Below, piece by piece: positions 33,522 to 45,006 of a DNA stretch of 64,000 bases (the first letter of the stretch is position 1; each line of letters begins with the position of its first letter). The translations under genes were made by a program, and so were the position numbers. This DNA comes from Sphaerimonospora cavernae (lineage in GTDB: Bacteria > Actinomycetota > Actinomycetes > Streptosporangiales > Streptosporangiaceae): contig NZ_JBHMQT010000044.1 of assembly GCF_042435035.1 (NCBI RefSeq), positions 310,001-374,000 on the forward strand, read 5' to 3'. Under the pieces are notes generated by a model that saw nothing but the letters and a program-made list of their open reading frames with translations, did not search any database and was not told the origin of the DNA.

Positions 33522-34457
33522 TCATTTGCTCGAGATGCCCACCCCCAGATCGAACTCGCGGTAGACCCTGGCCCAGAAGCCGTCCCGCAGCCAGACCCGC
33601 GCCTCCGGATAGGGTCGCAGCGAGTGTCCAAGCTCCTTCTCGGCCTCGATCAGCAACTCAGTGTCGATCACGGTGGGCAGGATGGGGCCGGGCAGCAGAT
33701 CACGAATGTTGTCGCGGCCCCGGGTGAGGATCCACTTCTGCGCGACATGCTCGCCGACCTCCTCCACCCGCGGACGGCCCGGGCCGAGCTTGGCGACCTG
33801 GCCCACCGGCGCCTTCGGCACGGGTTTCACCGTACGACCGGCGAACACCTGAGCGGGCGACGGCGTGGGCGGTACCGGTACCGGAACCGGTGCACGGGTG
33901 AAATACGGACGCAGAAACTCGGCACTCAGGATCTCCACCGTGTCCGATTCCCACACCAACCGCTCGGCCTGGTTCGTACCGAACGGCGGCTCGACCCCCC
34001 AAAGGTGGACGCGCACGCCGTACGCCTGGGCGGCCTCCACCGCCGGGACCATGTCCTCATCCCCGGCGATCAATACCGTGTCGCTCACCGCGTGGTGCCT
34101 GGCCAGTGCTTCCAAATCGCTGCGGATCTGCGCGTCCACGCCCTTCTGCTGCCCCCTGGCGTTCAGGTTGCCGAGCCGCACCTTCACCCAGGGGAGTTGT
34201 GCGATCACACGTTGGTCGACGGTGGGAACACGATCACGTGCCGCGTCGTACCAGTAGACCCTGAGCAACTCGCCGGGGATGCGCTCAAGAGCGTGCTTCT
34301 GGAGCGCCTGGATCAATTCGTCGGCCGATACGCGGTACTCCTTGCGCTCCTTCGCGCCTAACAGAACTTCGCCGGCCGCCGCATAGAGGTAACCAACATC
34401 AACAAGAACGGCATACTTCGCGGCAATGCCATGTGCGCTGAAGTCCGGGATGGCCAT
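33522..34457 (-). CDS. NYN domain (PIN-like) nuclease family protein
   Basis: A 311-residue protein. The NYN domain spans residues about 15-180: AVLVDVGYLYAAAG (first acidic strand), KGVDAQIRSDLEALA (second acidic cluster) and DTVLIAGDEDMVPAVEAA (third, DxD). These acids are expected to hold a metal in a PIN-like active site. The C-terminal half is Pro-rich, then an all-helical region ending in the conserved-looking LRPYPEARVWLRDGFWARVYRE. NYN proteins act on RNA; the target is unknown. GGAGG precedes the ATG. Confidence 0.85.
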   Translation of the reverse strand: MAIPDFSAHGIAAKYAVLVDVGYLYAAAGEVLLGAKERKEYRVSADELIQALQKHALERIPGELLRVYWYDAARDRVPTVDQRVIAQLPWVKVRLGNLNARGQQKGVDAQIRSDLEALARHHAVSDTVLIAGDEDMVPAVEAAQAYGVRVHLWGVEPPFGTNQAERLVWESDTVEILSAEFLRPYFTRAPVPVPVPPTPSPAQVFAGRTVKPVPKAPVGQVAKLGPGRPRVEEVGEHVAQKWILTRGRDNIRDLLPGPILPTVIDTELLIEAEKELGHSLRPYPEARVWLRDGFWARVYREFDLGVGISSK

Positions 34458-34591
34458 GCTGTCCTCCAGGACTCGTCACTAGATGATCGGGCTGACTATC
34501 ATTCCCCCACTTTCTAGATAGTCCCAACTCTTGGGCCGGTTGACACCCCGTTCCGCCGATGTAATCGCACCGTGCTCGCGGGGATGCCGGT

Positions 34592-34757
34592 CTAGGGAGT
34601 GTTTCAAAAGTGCTGCCCGTCGCGAGCGCGGGGCCAGATGGATGCATCGCAAGGCGGAGGAGGAGCCCGTAGCGGAGCCTACGGGCGACGACGACAACGC
34701 AGCGAGGCGCCATCTGGACCGTGCGTAGCAGGGCATGACTTTTGAAACACGACCTAG
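34592..34757. mobile_element. MITE-like element, about 158 bp, flanked by CTAG
   Basis: CTAG (34592-34595 and 34754-34757) flanks a non-coding 158-bp unit. Terminal inverted repeats of 13 bp are perfect: GTGTTTCAAAAGT (34599-34611) and ACTTTTGAAACAC (34738-34750). Inside are CCAGATGG (34634-34641) with CCATCTGG (34710-34717), and a central hairpin CCCGTAG/CTACGGG (34666-34685). The whole unit could fold into one long branched hairpin. CTAG may be a target duplication as made by IS5-type transposases; no transposase is encoded. A broken copy is at 1127-1166. Confidence 0.75.
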
Positions 34758-35014
34758 ACGCCGGGGAAGAAGGCCCTCCGCCAGGCGCCGGAACCGTGCG
34801 GCAGCGGCCCTCTCGTCTGGTATGCCGAGTTCCGCCAGTTCGCGGATTTCCGTACGGCCCCCGCCTCGGGGCCGGGGATCGCGGCGAGCACGGCGACGAG
34901 CGCGGCGACCTCCTCGGGAGTCGCCGCGCCACGCACGATCTTCACGAACGGCCCTTCTGCCGTCGTTTCTGGGGCCGCCGTCGTTTCTGGGGTCGCCGTC
35001 GTTTCTGGAAGCAT
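34754..35014 (-). CDS. accE: Acyl-CoA carboxylase epsilon subunit
   Basis: An 86-residue protein of the actinobacterial epsilon family, which binds and stimulates the carboxyltransferase beta subunit. The conserved core is FVKIVRGAATPEEVAALVAVLAA and the end is W-RNSAYQT...GSGAWRRAFFPG. The N-terminus is three six-residue PETTAx units. ATG 35014 has GGAGG at good spacing; a GTG at 35053 overlapping the accB stop is an alternative that adds 13 codons. The TAG stop is part of the CTAG flank of the MITE-like element. Confidence 0.9.
   Translation of the reverse strand: MLPETTATPETTAAPETTAEGPFVKIVRGAATPEEVAALVAVLAAIPGPEAGAVRKSANWRNSAYQTRGPLPHGSGAWRRAFFPGV
34960..35013 (-). repeat. Three tandem 18-bp units in the accE N-terminus
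   Basis: Three copies of an 18-bp unit (plus strand CCGTCGTTTCTGGGGCCG and variants) encode PETTAx repeats directly after the start codon. In-frame expansion or contraction is possible. Confidence 0.85.
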
Positions 35015-35049
35015 GGTCACCTCCGGTGTCGCCGGGTCTGGACTGCCGG

Positions 35050-36639
35050 TCACAGCGGGATGTTCCCATGCTTCTTCGGCGGCAGCGCGGCCCGCTTCTG
35101 GCGGAGGGCGCGCAGCGCGCGGATGATCTGAACCCGGGTCTCCGCGGGGTGGATGACCGCGTCGACGTAGCCGCGCTCGGCCGCGAGATAGGGGTTGGCC
35201 AGCGTGTCCTCGTACTGGGTGATGAACCGGCCGCGGGCGGCCTCGGCGTCGTCGGCCTCGGCGAGCTCCCGCCGGTAGAGGATGTTGACCGCGCCCTGAG
35301 CGCCCATCACCGCGATCTGGGCCGTCGGCCAGGCCAGGTTGATGTCCGCGCCGAGGTGCTTGGACCCCATGACGTCGTAGGCCCCGCCGTACGCCTTCCG
35401 GGTGATGACGGTCACCAGGGGCACGGTGGCCTCGGCGTAGGCGAAGAGGAGCTTGGCCCCCCGGCGGATGATGCCGTTCCACTCCTGGTCGGTGCCCGGG
35501 AGGAAGCCCGGCACGTCGACGAACGTCAGCACCGGGATGTTGAAGGCATCGCAGGTGCGGACGAACCGGGCGGCCTTCTCCGAGGCGGCGATGTCGAGCG
35601 TGCCGGCGAAGCTCATCGGCTGGTTGGCCACCACGCCGACCGACCGGCCGTCGACCCGGCCGAAGCCGACCACGATGTTCGGCGCGAAGCTCGCGTGGAC
35701 CTCCAGGAACTCCCCGTCGTCCAGCACGTGCGCGATGACCTGCTGCATGTCGTACGGCTGGTTGGCCGAGTCGGGGATGAGCGTGTCGAGCTCGCGGTCC
35801 TCGTCGGTGGTCTCCAGCGGCGCCTCCACCTCGAAGACGGGCGCCTCGTCCATGTTGTTGGACGGCAGGTAGGACAGCAGCGCTCGGGCGAACTCCAGGC
35901 AGTCCTTCTCGTCGGTCGCCTCGTAATGGGCCACGCCGGACTTCGAGCCGTGGGTGCGCGCGCCGCCCAGTTCCTCGAAGGTCACCTCTTCGCCGGTGAC
36001 CGTCTTGATGACATCCGGCCCGGTGATGAACATGTGCGACTTTTCCTGAACCATCAGGACGAAGTCGGTCAGCGCGGGGGAGTAGACGGCGCCCCCCGCG
36101 CACGGGCCCATGATCAGTGAGATCTGCGGGATCACGCCGGAGGCGTGCACGTTCCGCTTGAAGATCTCGGCGTACAGGCCGAGTGAGACCACGCCCTCCT
36201 GGATCCGGGCGCCGCCGGAGTCGTTGATGCCGACCACCGGGCAGCCGGTCTTCAGCGCGTGGTCCATGACCTTGACGATCTTCTCGCCGAAGACCTCGCC
36301 GAGCGAGCCGCCGAAAACCGTGAAGTCCTGCGCGAACACCGCGACCGGCCGGCCGTCCACCGTGCCGTGCCCGGTCACGACGCCGTCGCCGTACGGGCGC
36401 TCGCGATCGAGCCCGAAGCTCGTCGAACGGTGTCTGGCGAACTCGTCGAACTCGACGAACGAGCCCTCGTCCAGGAAGGCCAGCAGCCGCTCCCGGGCCG
36501 TCATCTTGCCCTTGGCGTGCTGCTTCTCCACCGCCCGCGCCGACCCCGCGTGGGCCGCCTCGTGCCTGCGCCGCTCCAGATCGGCGATCTTGCCCGCGGT
36601 CGTGTGGATATCGATCTCGTTGGTGGCCTCGGTGCTCAT
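35050..36639 (-). CDS. accB: Acyl-CoA (propionyl-CoA) carboxylase beta subunit
   Basis: A 529-residue carboxyltransferase that moves carbon dioxide from biotin to acetyl- or propionyl-CoA. It has KMTARERLLAFLDEGSF at the start, the acyl-CoA oxyanion region INDSGGARIQEGVVSL, CAGGAVYSPALTDFVLMV, and the biotin-binding region FLPGTDQEWNGIIRRGAKLLFAYAEATVPLVTV. ATG 36639 is the family start; the upstream open frame lacks support. Co-transcribed with accE. The matching biotin-bearing subunit lies at 12-13.8 kb. Confidence 0.95.
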   Translation of the reverse strand: MSTEATNEIDIHTTAGKIADLERRRHEAAHAGSARAVEKQHAKGKMTARERLLAFLDEGSFVEFDEFARHRSTSFGLDRERPYGDGVVTGHGTVDGRPVAVFAQDFTVFGGSLGEVFGEKIVKVMDHALKTGCPVVGINDSGGARIQEGVVSLGLYAEIFKRNVHASGVIPQISLIMGPCAGGAVYSPALTDFVLMVQEKSHMFITGPDVIKTVTGEEVTFEELGGARTHGSKSGVAHYEATDEKDCLEFARALLSYLPSNNMDEAPVFEVEAPLETTDEDRELDTLIPDSANQPYDMQQVIAHVLDDGEFLEVHASFAPNIVVGFGRVDGRSVGVVANQPMSFAGTLDIAASEKAARFVRTCDAFNIPVLTFVDVPGFLPGTDQEWNGIIRRGAKLLFAYAEATVPLVTVITRKAYGGAYDVMGSKHLGADINLAWPTAQIAVMGAQGAVNILYRRELAEADDAEAARGRFITQYEDTLANPYLAAERGYVDAVIHPAETRVQIIRALRALRQKRAALPPKKHGNIPL

Positions 36640-36867
36640 CGGCCGATCACCGCTCCCCCCGGCCCGCTTCGCGGGTTCGCTCCGCACTCATGTCGGACAG
36701 GGTAACCAGCCGCTCACGGTGGGCCGCGTCGGGGTGGCCTCGCACGCCACCGGAAAATCCGGCGTACGGGACCGGCGTACGGGACCGTACGGAACCGGGG
36801 CCTCACCGCCGTTCGTTGGCTGAGACAGCGGGAACTGACGCCGACGGAATCTGGCAGGGTGAGGCGC

Positions 36868-37632
36868 ATGACGGAAGCGGTGCGGACACGGGGTCTCCTC
36901 AAGCGGTTCGGGCAGCAGGTGGCGGTGTCCGGGATCGATCTGGTCGTGCCGAGGGGCAGCTTCACCGGGCTCGTCGGGCCCAACGGAGCGGGCAAGACCA
37001 CGACGCTCAGCATGATCACCGGTCTGCTGCGCCCGGACGGCGGCCTCATCGAGATCGACGGCCACAACGTCTGGGCCGATCCCGTCAGCGTCAAATCACG
37101 CATCGGCGTGCTGCCCGAGGGGCTTCGGCTGTTCGAGCGGCTCTCCGGCCGTGAGCTGCTTCTCTACAACGGACAGCTGCGGGGCATCCCGTTGGACGAG
37201 GTCGGCAGGCGCGCCGACGAGCTGCTGCGGGTCATGGATCTCGTCGACGCGCAGGACAAGCTGGTGGTCGACTACTCGACCGGCATGCGGAAGAAGATCG
37301 GTCTCGCCGCCGCCCTGCTGCACAATCCGAGTGTGCTCTTCCTCGACGAGCCGTTCGAGGGCGTGGACCCCGTGTCGGCGAACACGCTGACCGAGGTCCT
37401 GCGCAGGTTCACCGCCTCGGGATCGACCGTGGTCTTCTCCAGCCATGTGATGGACCTCGTCGAGCGGCTCTGCGACTGGGTCTCGGTCATGGACCGCGGC
37501 CGGATCGTGGCACAGGGCCCGCTCGACGACGTCCGGGGTGAGCGGACCCTCAACGAGGCGTTCCTCGACCTCGTCGGCGCCCGCGGCAACGGCGACGAGG
37601 GCCTGTCGTGGCTTGGGTCGGCTACGGCGTGA
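36868..37632 (+). CDS. ABC transporter ATP-binding protein
   Basis: A 254-residue ATPase: Walker A GPNGAGKTTT, a Q-loop position changed to LPEGLRLFERLSG as in ABC-2-type exporters, the signature YSTGMRKK (instead of LSGGQ), Walker B VLFLDEPFEGVDP and the H-loop SSHVMD. It belongs to the DrrA/CcmA-like ABC-2 group. The next gene overlaps by GTGA and encodes the permease. Substrate unknown. ATG 36868 is preferred to the GTG three codons upstream; CAGGGT lies 7 nt before it. Confidence 0.9.
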   Translation: MTEAVRTRGLLKRFGQQVAVSGIDLVVPRGSFTGLVGPNGAGKTTTLSMITGLLRPDGGLIEIDGHNVWADPVSVKSRIGVLPEGLRLFERLSGRELLLYNGQLRGIPLDEVGRRADELLRVMDLVDAQDKLVVDYSTGMRKKIGLAAALLHNPSVLFLDEPFEGVDPVSANTLTEVLRRFTASGSTVVFSSHVMDLVERLCDWVSVMDRGRIVAQGPLDDVRGERTLNEAFLDLVGARGNGDEGLSWLGSATA

Positions 37633-39260
37633 GCGGGAGACCGGACGTGACACAGTCGATTGACATGACGACCGCGACGGGTGCGGGAGCGATGGGGACG
37701 CGCGCGACGGTGACGTTGTTCGTACGGCTCAAGCTGCGCCTGATCCGCGGCAACCTGCGCGGGGACCTCGCCAAGCAGCTCGGCTTCGTCTTCTCCTGTC
37801 TGGCCGCCGGTGTCGTCGCGGTCCTGGGGTTCGTGCTCTTCGCGGTGTTACGGCTGGCGCCGGCGGACATCGCCCGAGACGTCGGCATCGTGGTGTTCAC
37901 GGTGGTCGCGGTCGGCTGGATCTTCGTGCCGTTGATGGCCTTCGGTCTGGACGAGACCCTCGACCCGGCCCGGCTGACGCTCTTCCCGTTGACGACCAGG
38001 CAACTCGTCGCCGGCATGTTCGCCGCTTCGGCGGCCGGCCCCTGGCCGGTCGCGTCGCTGGTCATGCTGAGCGGTGGTGTGGTGGCGCTGGCCTCCGGCC
38101 CCGGCGGAGTGCTGATCGGCCTGCCCGCCGTGCTGCTGCAGTTCGCCTTCTGCCTGGTGGTCTCCCGGGCCGTCACCACCGCGCTGTCGGGTGCGCTGCG
38201 CAGCCGGCGAGGCCGTGACCTGCTCACGGTCGGCGTCGTCTTCTTCATCGTCCTCACCCAGATCCCCGGCCTGATCATTAACCGGGGGCTCCCGGGGGAC
38301 CCCAGGGAACTGCTCGCGGCCACGGCGGGGGTGCTGCGCTGGTCGCCGCCGGGAGTGGCCGCGCACGCGATCGCCGACGGCGGGCTCGCCGGTGTCGCGG
38401 AGATCGTCGTGCTCGCGGTGGTCGTCGCGGTGCTCGCCTGGCTGTGGATCGTGGCCCTGCGCCGGGCCCTCGTCACGCCGGACTCCTCCTACCAGGGCGG
38501 GGCCGTACGGCGGTCCCGAATGGGGTCGTTCCTGCCGGGCGGCATGCTCGGCGCGGTCGTCGCCAAGGAGCTCAAGTACGCCCGCAGGGAGCCGCGGGGG
38601 CGGATGAACTGGCTGGTCGCGGTCGTGGTGAGCGCCATCCTGATGTTCTCCCTGCGCGGGCGGCTCGACGCGGACGGCCCGGCGCTCGTGATCGGTCCCG
38701 TCGCCCTGGCCGCGTTGATGATGGGAATGCAGGCGGCCAACTCGTTCGGCATCGACGGACGGTCGCTGTGGATGAACGCGGTCGCCTTCGCCACGGTGCG
38801 GGACGTGCGCACGGATCTCGCCGGTCGGCATCTGGCCTACGCGATCGTCGCGCTGCCGCTGCTGGCGGTGCTGTCCGTCTTCGCGGCCGTGACCGGCGGT
38901 GATCCCTGGCTGGCGGTCGCCGCCACCGCCACGGGGTGGGGGGTGATGGGCGTCGCGCTCGGCGTCGGGGCGATGGTCAGCGTGCTGCTGCCGTACACCT
39001 TTCCCGAACGGCTGAACGCCTTCTCGGGGGCCGCGCCGGGGCAGGGCGGACAGGCGTTCGCCGCCACCTTCGCCGCGATGACCGGCACCACAGTCCTGGT
39101 GCTGCCCGTCGTCGTGCCGGTCATGTTCGGATTCTCCGTCTGGGCCGTGGTGGCCGTGCCGTACGGCCTGGCCGTGGCCTGGGGAGGCCGCCGCCTGGCC
39201 GCCTCGATCGGCTACCGGCGCATCCCGGACATCCTCGCCGCGGTCTCCCGCCCGACATAA
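37629..39260 (+). CDS. ABC transporter permease
   Basis: A 543-residue membrane protein with about 12 hydrophobic segments in two halves (FVFSCLAAGVVAVLGFVLFAVL to about 250; AVVVSAILMF onward), the usual size for the large actinobacterial ABC-2-like permeases that follow a DrrA-type ATPase. The middle carries a cytoplasmic RRSRMGSFLPGGMLGAVVAKELKYARREPRGR segment, seen in this family. GTG 37629 overlaps the ATPase stop; another GTG at 37647 is possible. It has an in-frame TTA codon at 37848-37850. Probable exporter. Confidence 0.85.
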   Translation: MSGRPDVTQSIDMTTATGAGAMGTRATVTLFVRLKLRLIRGNLRGDLAKQLGFVFSCLAAGVVAVLGFVLFAVLRLAPADIARDVGIVVFTVVAVGWIFVPLMAFGLDETLDPARLTLFPLTTRQLVAGMFAASAAGPWPVASLVMLSGGVVALASGPGGVLIGLPAVLLQFAFCLVVSRAVTTALSGALRSRRGRDLLTVGVVFFIVLTQIPGLIINRGLPGDPRELLAATAGVLRWSPPGVAAHAIADGGLAGVAEIVVLAVVVAVLAWLWIVALRRALVTPDSSYQGGAVRRSRMGSFLPGGMLGAVVAKELKYARREPRGRMNWLVAVVVSAILMFSLRGRLDADGPALVIGPVALAALMMGMQAANSFGIDGRSLWMNAVAFATVRDVRTDLAGRHLAYAIVALPLLAVLSVFAAVTGGDPWLAVAATATGWGVMGVALGVGAMVSVLLPYTFPERLNAFSGAAPGQGGQAFAATFAAMTGTTVLVLPVVVPVMFGFSVWAVVAVPYGLAVAWGGRRLAASIGYRRIPDILAAVSRPT

Positions 39261-39349
39261 CCGAAGGTCAAGCGGGGTGACCTTGGTGGTCTAGTCCAAT
39301 CGGTGGGGCGGGTTCCGGTCGCCGAACCCGATTCGCTAGCCTTCCGAAC

Positions 39350-42040
<2,691 letters not shown>

Positions 42041-42054
42041 CGTATTCCGGGGGG

Positions 42055-42936
42055 TCAGGCGTTGTCATCGGGCGTGATCCGCTCGGTGCCCGAGTAGACG
42101 TTGAAGCGTTCCTCGCGCAGGAACCCGACGAGGGTCACGCCGAACTCGCGGGCGACGTCCACAGCCAGGGACGACGGCGCCGAAACGGCACAGACGATCT
42201 GGACGCCGGCGGTCACCGCCTTCTGCATGATCTCGTAGCTCGCCCGACCGCTGATCAGCAGAACGTGCCGGTCGAGTGGCAGTCGCCCGCCCAGCAGCGC
42301 TGAGCCGACCAGCTTGTCGACCGCGTTGTGCCGCCCCACATCCTCGCGAACCCCGGCCGGCGACCCGTCCGGGGTGAAGAGTCCGGCCGCGTGCAGCCCG
42401 CCGGTCCGGCCGAACCCGCTCTGCGCCTTCCGCAGCAGGTGCGGCAGGCCGTACAGGACCTGCGGCGCGACGGCGAAACCCGGTGCCGAGGAAGCGGGTG
42501 TCGGGCAGCGGTCCCGTAACGCGTTCAGCGTCGCGGTGCCGCAGACCCCGCATGCACTTGAAGTCAGGAAATGTCGCTCAAGGGTGGCTATATCGGGCAG
42601 TGTGGGCAGGTTGAGCCGTACGGTCACCGTGTTGTAACGCTCTTCCGGCTCCAGATCCTCATCCGTGCAGTAGCCGATGGCGGCGATGTCGCCGGGCCCG
42701 ATCACACCCTCGGCGTAGAGGAAGCCGGCCGCCAGTTCGAAGTCCGCGCCGGGAGTCCGCATGGTGATCGCGACCGTACGGCTCTCGCCCCCGGCCAGCA
42801 GCCGGATCTCCAGAGGCTCCTCAGTGGCCAGATCGTCACGGCGATCCCGTACGGCAGAGCCGGAAACCTGGCGGACGCGGGTCCGCGTCACCGGCCCCGG
42901 GCGGTGCACCGGCCGCTCTCTACCATCGTCATGCAT
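42055..42936 (-). CDS. fdhD: Formate dehydrogenase accessory sulfurtransferase FdhD
   Basis: Moves sulfur from a cysteine desulfurase to the molybdenum cofactor of formate dehydrogenase. The 293-residue protein has the active CxxC loop S-A-C129-GVC132-G, REDVGRHNAVDKLVG and ISGRASYEIMQKAVTAG, all FdhD hallmarks. An in-frame TTA codon is at 42517-42519. No formate dehydrogenase is present in the window, so the client enzyme is elsewhere. Confidence 0.95.
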   Translation of the reverse strand: MHDDGRERPVHRPGPVTRTRVRQVSGSAVRDRRDDLATEEPLEIRLLAGGESRTVAITMRTPGADFELAAGFLYAEGVIGPGDIAAIGYCTDEDLEPEERYNTVTVRLNLPTLPDIATLERHFLTSSACGVCGTATLNALRDRCPTPASSAPGFAVAPQVLYGLPHLLRKAQSGFGRTGGLHAAGLFTPDGSPAGVREDVGRHNAVDKLVGSALLGGRLPLDRHVLLISGRASYEIMQKAVTAGVQIVCAVSAPSSLAVDVAREFGVTLVGFLREERFNVYSGTERITPDDNA

Positions 42937-43237
42937 GCGCTCCTCCAGATCCAGGCCCCTTCAGGCTCCAGGCTGCTGCCCAGCAGCCTGCCATGTTCAT
43001 ATGGACGGGCTTGAGTGGAGTCGTTATCGCCCGGACGGCGGCCAGCGCGTCCTGGGCGCGGGCGTGAGCACGGGCCTCGATCAGCTTGTTGAAGGCCGGC
43101 ACCCGAAGGGCTGCGCTGTTCTTGGCCCGATCGAACTTAGGGGTGTTCAGCTTCCGGTAGGCCTCGGTCGCGTCCGCTGACAGCCACCCGCAGGGAGCGC
43201 ACTCGGCGGTCTTGCCGACGTACCGTTCGCCGCTCAA
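42929..43237 (-). other. Unrecognised open frame between vapC and fdhD
   Basis: A frame of about 100 codons (RYVGKTAECAPCGWLSADA, later VPAFNKLIEARAHARAQDAL) follows the vapC stop and overlaps the start of fdhD by 8 bp. It has no clear start codon or ribosome site of its own; the frame continues upstream as a vapC shadow. The helical second part looks protein-like. It may be the 3' remnant of a gene displaced by the vapBC cassette. Low confidence. Confidence 0.25.
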
Positions 43238-43632
43238 GCGAACAGCACGTGCACCGGACAGCCGAGGCCGGACACCCGCGAAAGCCGAGCGTCGGTTGTC
43301 AGCAGGGGGCAACCGTAGGCTTCGGCCGCCGCAACATATGCGGCGTCATAGGTGGTGATGTTGGAGCGCAATTCCCACATGCGAGGGAGTAGGACGCGGG
43401 TGAGAGGAACGACCGGAGCGATCTCGCCAAGAGCCGTAATGGCTCCGGTCGCCTGGATCAGGGTGATCTTCCTTCCCAGCAGGTGTCCCTGGACAACGGA
43501 GGCAACCTCGGTCATCCAATGCTCTGGAGCGATCCAGCGGTCGTCGTCGGCGAGCGCGGCGCGGCACCTGTCTCCGACCGGTCCCTCGTCCAGCAGGGTG
43601 AAGGCGAAGACGGAGGCATCGACAACGATCAC
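43234..43632 (-). CDS. vapC: VapC-type PIN domain ribonuclease toxin
   Basis: A 132-residue PIN protein. The metal-binding acids are D5 (IVVDAS), E42 (MTEVASV), D96 (TTYDAAYVAAAEA) and D114 (LLTTDARLS), a complete set, so RNase activity is expected. GTG/ATG overlap of 4 nt with the antitoxin gene upstream, the standard arrangement. RNA target unknown. Confidence 0.93.
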   Translation of the reverse strand: MIVVDASVFAFTLLDEGPVGDRCRAALADDDRWIAPEHWMTEVASVVQGHLLGRKITLIQATGAITALGEIAPVVPLTRVLLPRMWELRSNITTYDAAYVAAAEAYGCPLLTTDARLSRVSGLGCPVHVLFA

Positions 43633-43895
43633 TGGTCCACCTCGGGGACGCCGAGTGTCTCGTCCCGCTCCCTGCGTGCGCTGTGCAGGGCTCCCAGAAC
43701 ATCGTCCACTGACAACCTGGTGCCGAATGAACGGCCCGACAGCCGCTGGATGACCGCAAGGTTGTCGTGGCGGCGCACCTCGTCGCCGACGACATCGAGC
43801 AGGTATGCCTGCAAGGACTGACCACGTTCGCGTGCTATCGCGGTGAGCTTGTCGCGCATGTCTTCGGGCACGTCACGGATCTGAAGAGCTACCAT
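43629..43895 (-). CDS. vapB: VapB/FitA-type ribbon-helix-helix antitoxin
   Basis: An 88-residue protein: the N-terminal strand and two helices ALQIRDVPEDMRDKLTAIARE and SLQAYLLDVVGDEV form an RHH/FitA-like DNA-binding domain; the C-terminal tail should wrap the PIN toxin. GGAGG sits right before the ATG, and TACGAT is 6 nt upstream (43902-43907). The operator-like palindrome at 43914-43933 is the probable autoregulation site. Confidence 0.88.
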   Translation of the reverse strand: MVALQIRDVPEDMRDKLTAIARERGQSLQAYLLDVVGDEVRRHDNLAVIQRLSGRSFGTRLSVDDVLGALHSARRERDETLGVPEVDQ

Positions 43896-45006
43896 GCCTC
43901 CATCGTAGAGCGACGCATGCGAAAATGCATGCGCTTGTGCTGGTCACGGCATCGGCCACGGATCGCGCGGGAATGTCGGCCATGCAGGCCGGTGGCCCGT
44001 CGGGAGCGAGCGGGCATCGGGCGGTCCACCAGCACGGTTGCTCGGTGATGGCGGTCGGCAGCCGATGCGGGCAGTCCGGCAGCCCCTGCAGGTCGACGCC
44101 GCCGCCGATGCCGTACCTGAGGGCCGAGGTCGGGCCGAACAGCCCCACCGTCGCGGCGCCCGCCGCCGCGGCGAGCCGTACCGGACCGGTGTCGCCCCCG
44201 ACGACGACGCCGCCCCGGTCGGCGACGGCGGCGAAGCACGCGGCGAGCTCCCGCAGCCCGGCACCCGGCAGGAACATCCCGCCCACCGCGTCACCAGCGG
44301 TGCCGTACGGCACGGCACCCCCGTCAGGCTCGGTAGGGGGCCGGCCGACGATCAGGACGGGGTGGCCGCGATCGGACAGCAGCCCGATGAGCTCGGTCCA
44401 GTACGGCCAGTGTTTGACGGCCATTCCGCTGCCGGTGACGAGCACGACCGGCGGGCGGCGAGCGATGGCCGTGCTGCCGGAAGCCGGGAGAAAGCTGCCA
44501 TCAGCCAGGAGACACTCGCCGAGCAGTCGGCGGCCCCGGGCCAGCTCCGCCGCGGACAGGTGCACCCGCGGCCGGGCCAGGTCGTGCGGGTCATCGGCGC
44601 CGAGCAGCCCCTCGGCCTGCAGGATGCGCAGATAGCGCAGCCCGACGGGCTCATCGGGCGGCGGCCGTCGCCACAGATCGGTGACGCATCGGGCACCGGA
44701 GGCGGCGAGCAGGCCGGGGATGCCGTCGTAGCGGGTCGTGGTGACGGCGAGGTCCGGGCGGCGTTCGGCCAGCGCCTGCGCCACCGCCTCGCGCTCGGCG
44801 CCCGGGCGTCCATGCGCGGGGGTGCGCACCTCGGTGACGGCGGGATCGCCGCGGACCAGCTCCGCGCCCGGCTCGTGGGTGAGCACGCGCAGCGAAGCGC
44901 CGGGGTTGCGGCGGGCCAGGGCGTGCACCACGGGAAGAACCATGATCAGGTCTCCGATCCCGCCGAGGAGGTCGACCACGAGGAGGTCGGCGTAACGGTC
45001 AGGCAT
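43873..45006 (-). CDS. Glycosyltransferase family 9 (heptosyltransferase-like)
   Basis: A 377-residue GT-B enzyme. N-terminal LLVVDLLGGIGDLIMVLPVVHALARRNP is the GT9 opening, and GGDTGPVRLAAAAGAATVGLFGPTSALRYG is the donor-binding region with the conserved D-T-G-P. Several cysteines near the end (QPCWWTARCPLAP, ACMADI) match actinobacterial GT9 proteins. The last about 20 residues are encoded by the vapB promoter and are probably not native to the family. It overlaps the upstream GT4 gene by 8 bp. Confidence 0.88.
   Translation of the reverse strand: MPDRYADLLVVDLLGGIGDLIMVLPVVHALARRNPGASLRVLTHEPGAELVRGDPAVTEVRTPAHGRPGAEREAVAQALAERRPDLAVTTTRYDGIPGLLAASGARCVTDLWRRPPPDEPVGLRYLRILQAEGLLGADDPHDLARPRVHLSAAELARGRRLLGECLLADGSFLPASGSTAIARRPPVVLVTGSGMAVKHWPYWTELIGLLSDRGHPVLIVGRPPTEPDGGAVPYGTAGDAVGGMFLPGAGLRELAACFAAVADRGGVVVGGDTGPVRLAAAAGAATVGLFGPTSALRYGIGGGVDLQGLPDCPHRLPTAITEQPCWWTARCPLAPDGPPACMADIPARSVADAVTSTSACIFACVALRWRHGSSSDP
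43914..43933 (-). promoter_or_regulatory. Operator-like palindrome of vapBC
   Basis: CGCATGC-GAAAAT-GCATGCG, perfect 7-bp arms around 6 bp, just upstream of the TACGAT -10 element of vapB. It lies inside the coding end of the adjacent glycosyltransferase gene. RHH antitoxin/toxin complexes usually bind such sites. Confidence 0.7.

Noticed and set aside
34596..34753. tRNA or structured RNA gene
   Set aside because: Folds well, but there is no cloverleaf, and terminal inverted repeats with CTAG flanks fit a MITE better.
35050..36103. Minus-strand frame running upstream of accE through accB
   Set aside because: Only the last 86 codons match the epsilon family; the rest is accB in another frame.
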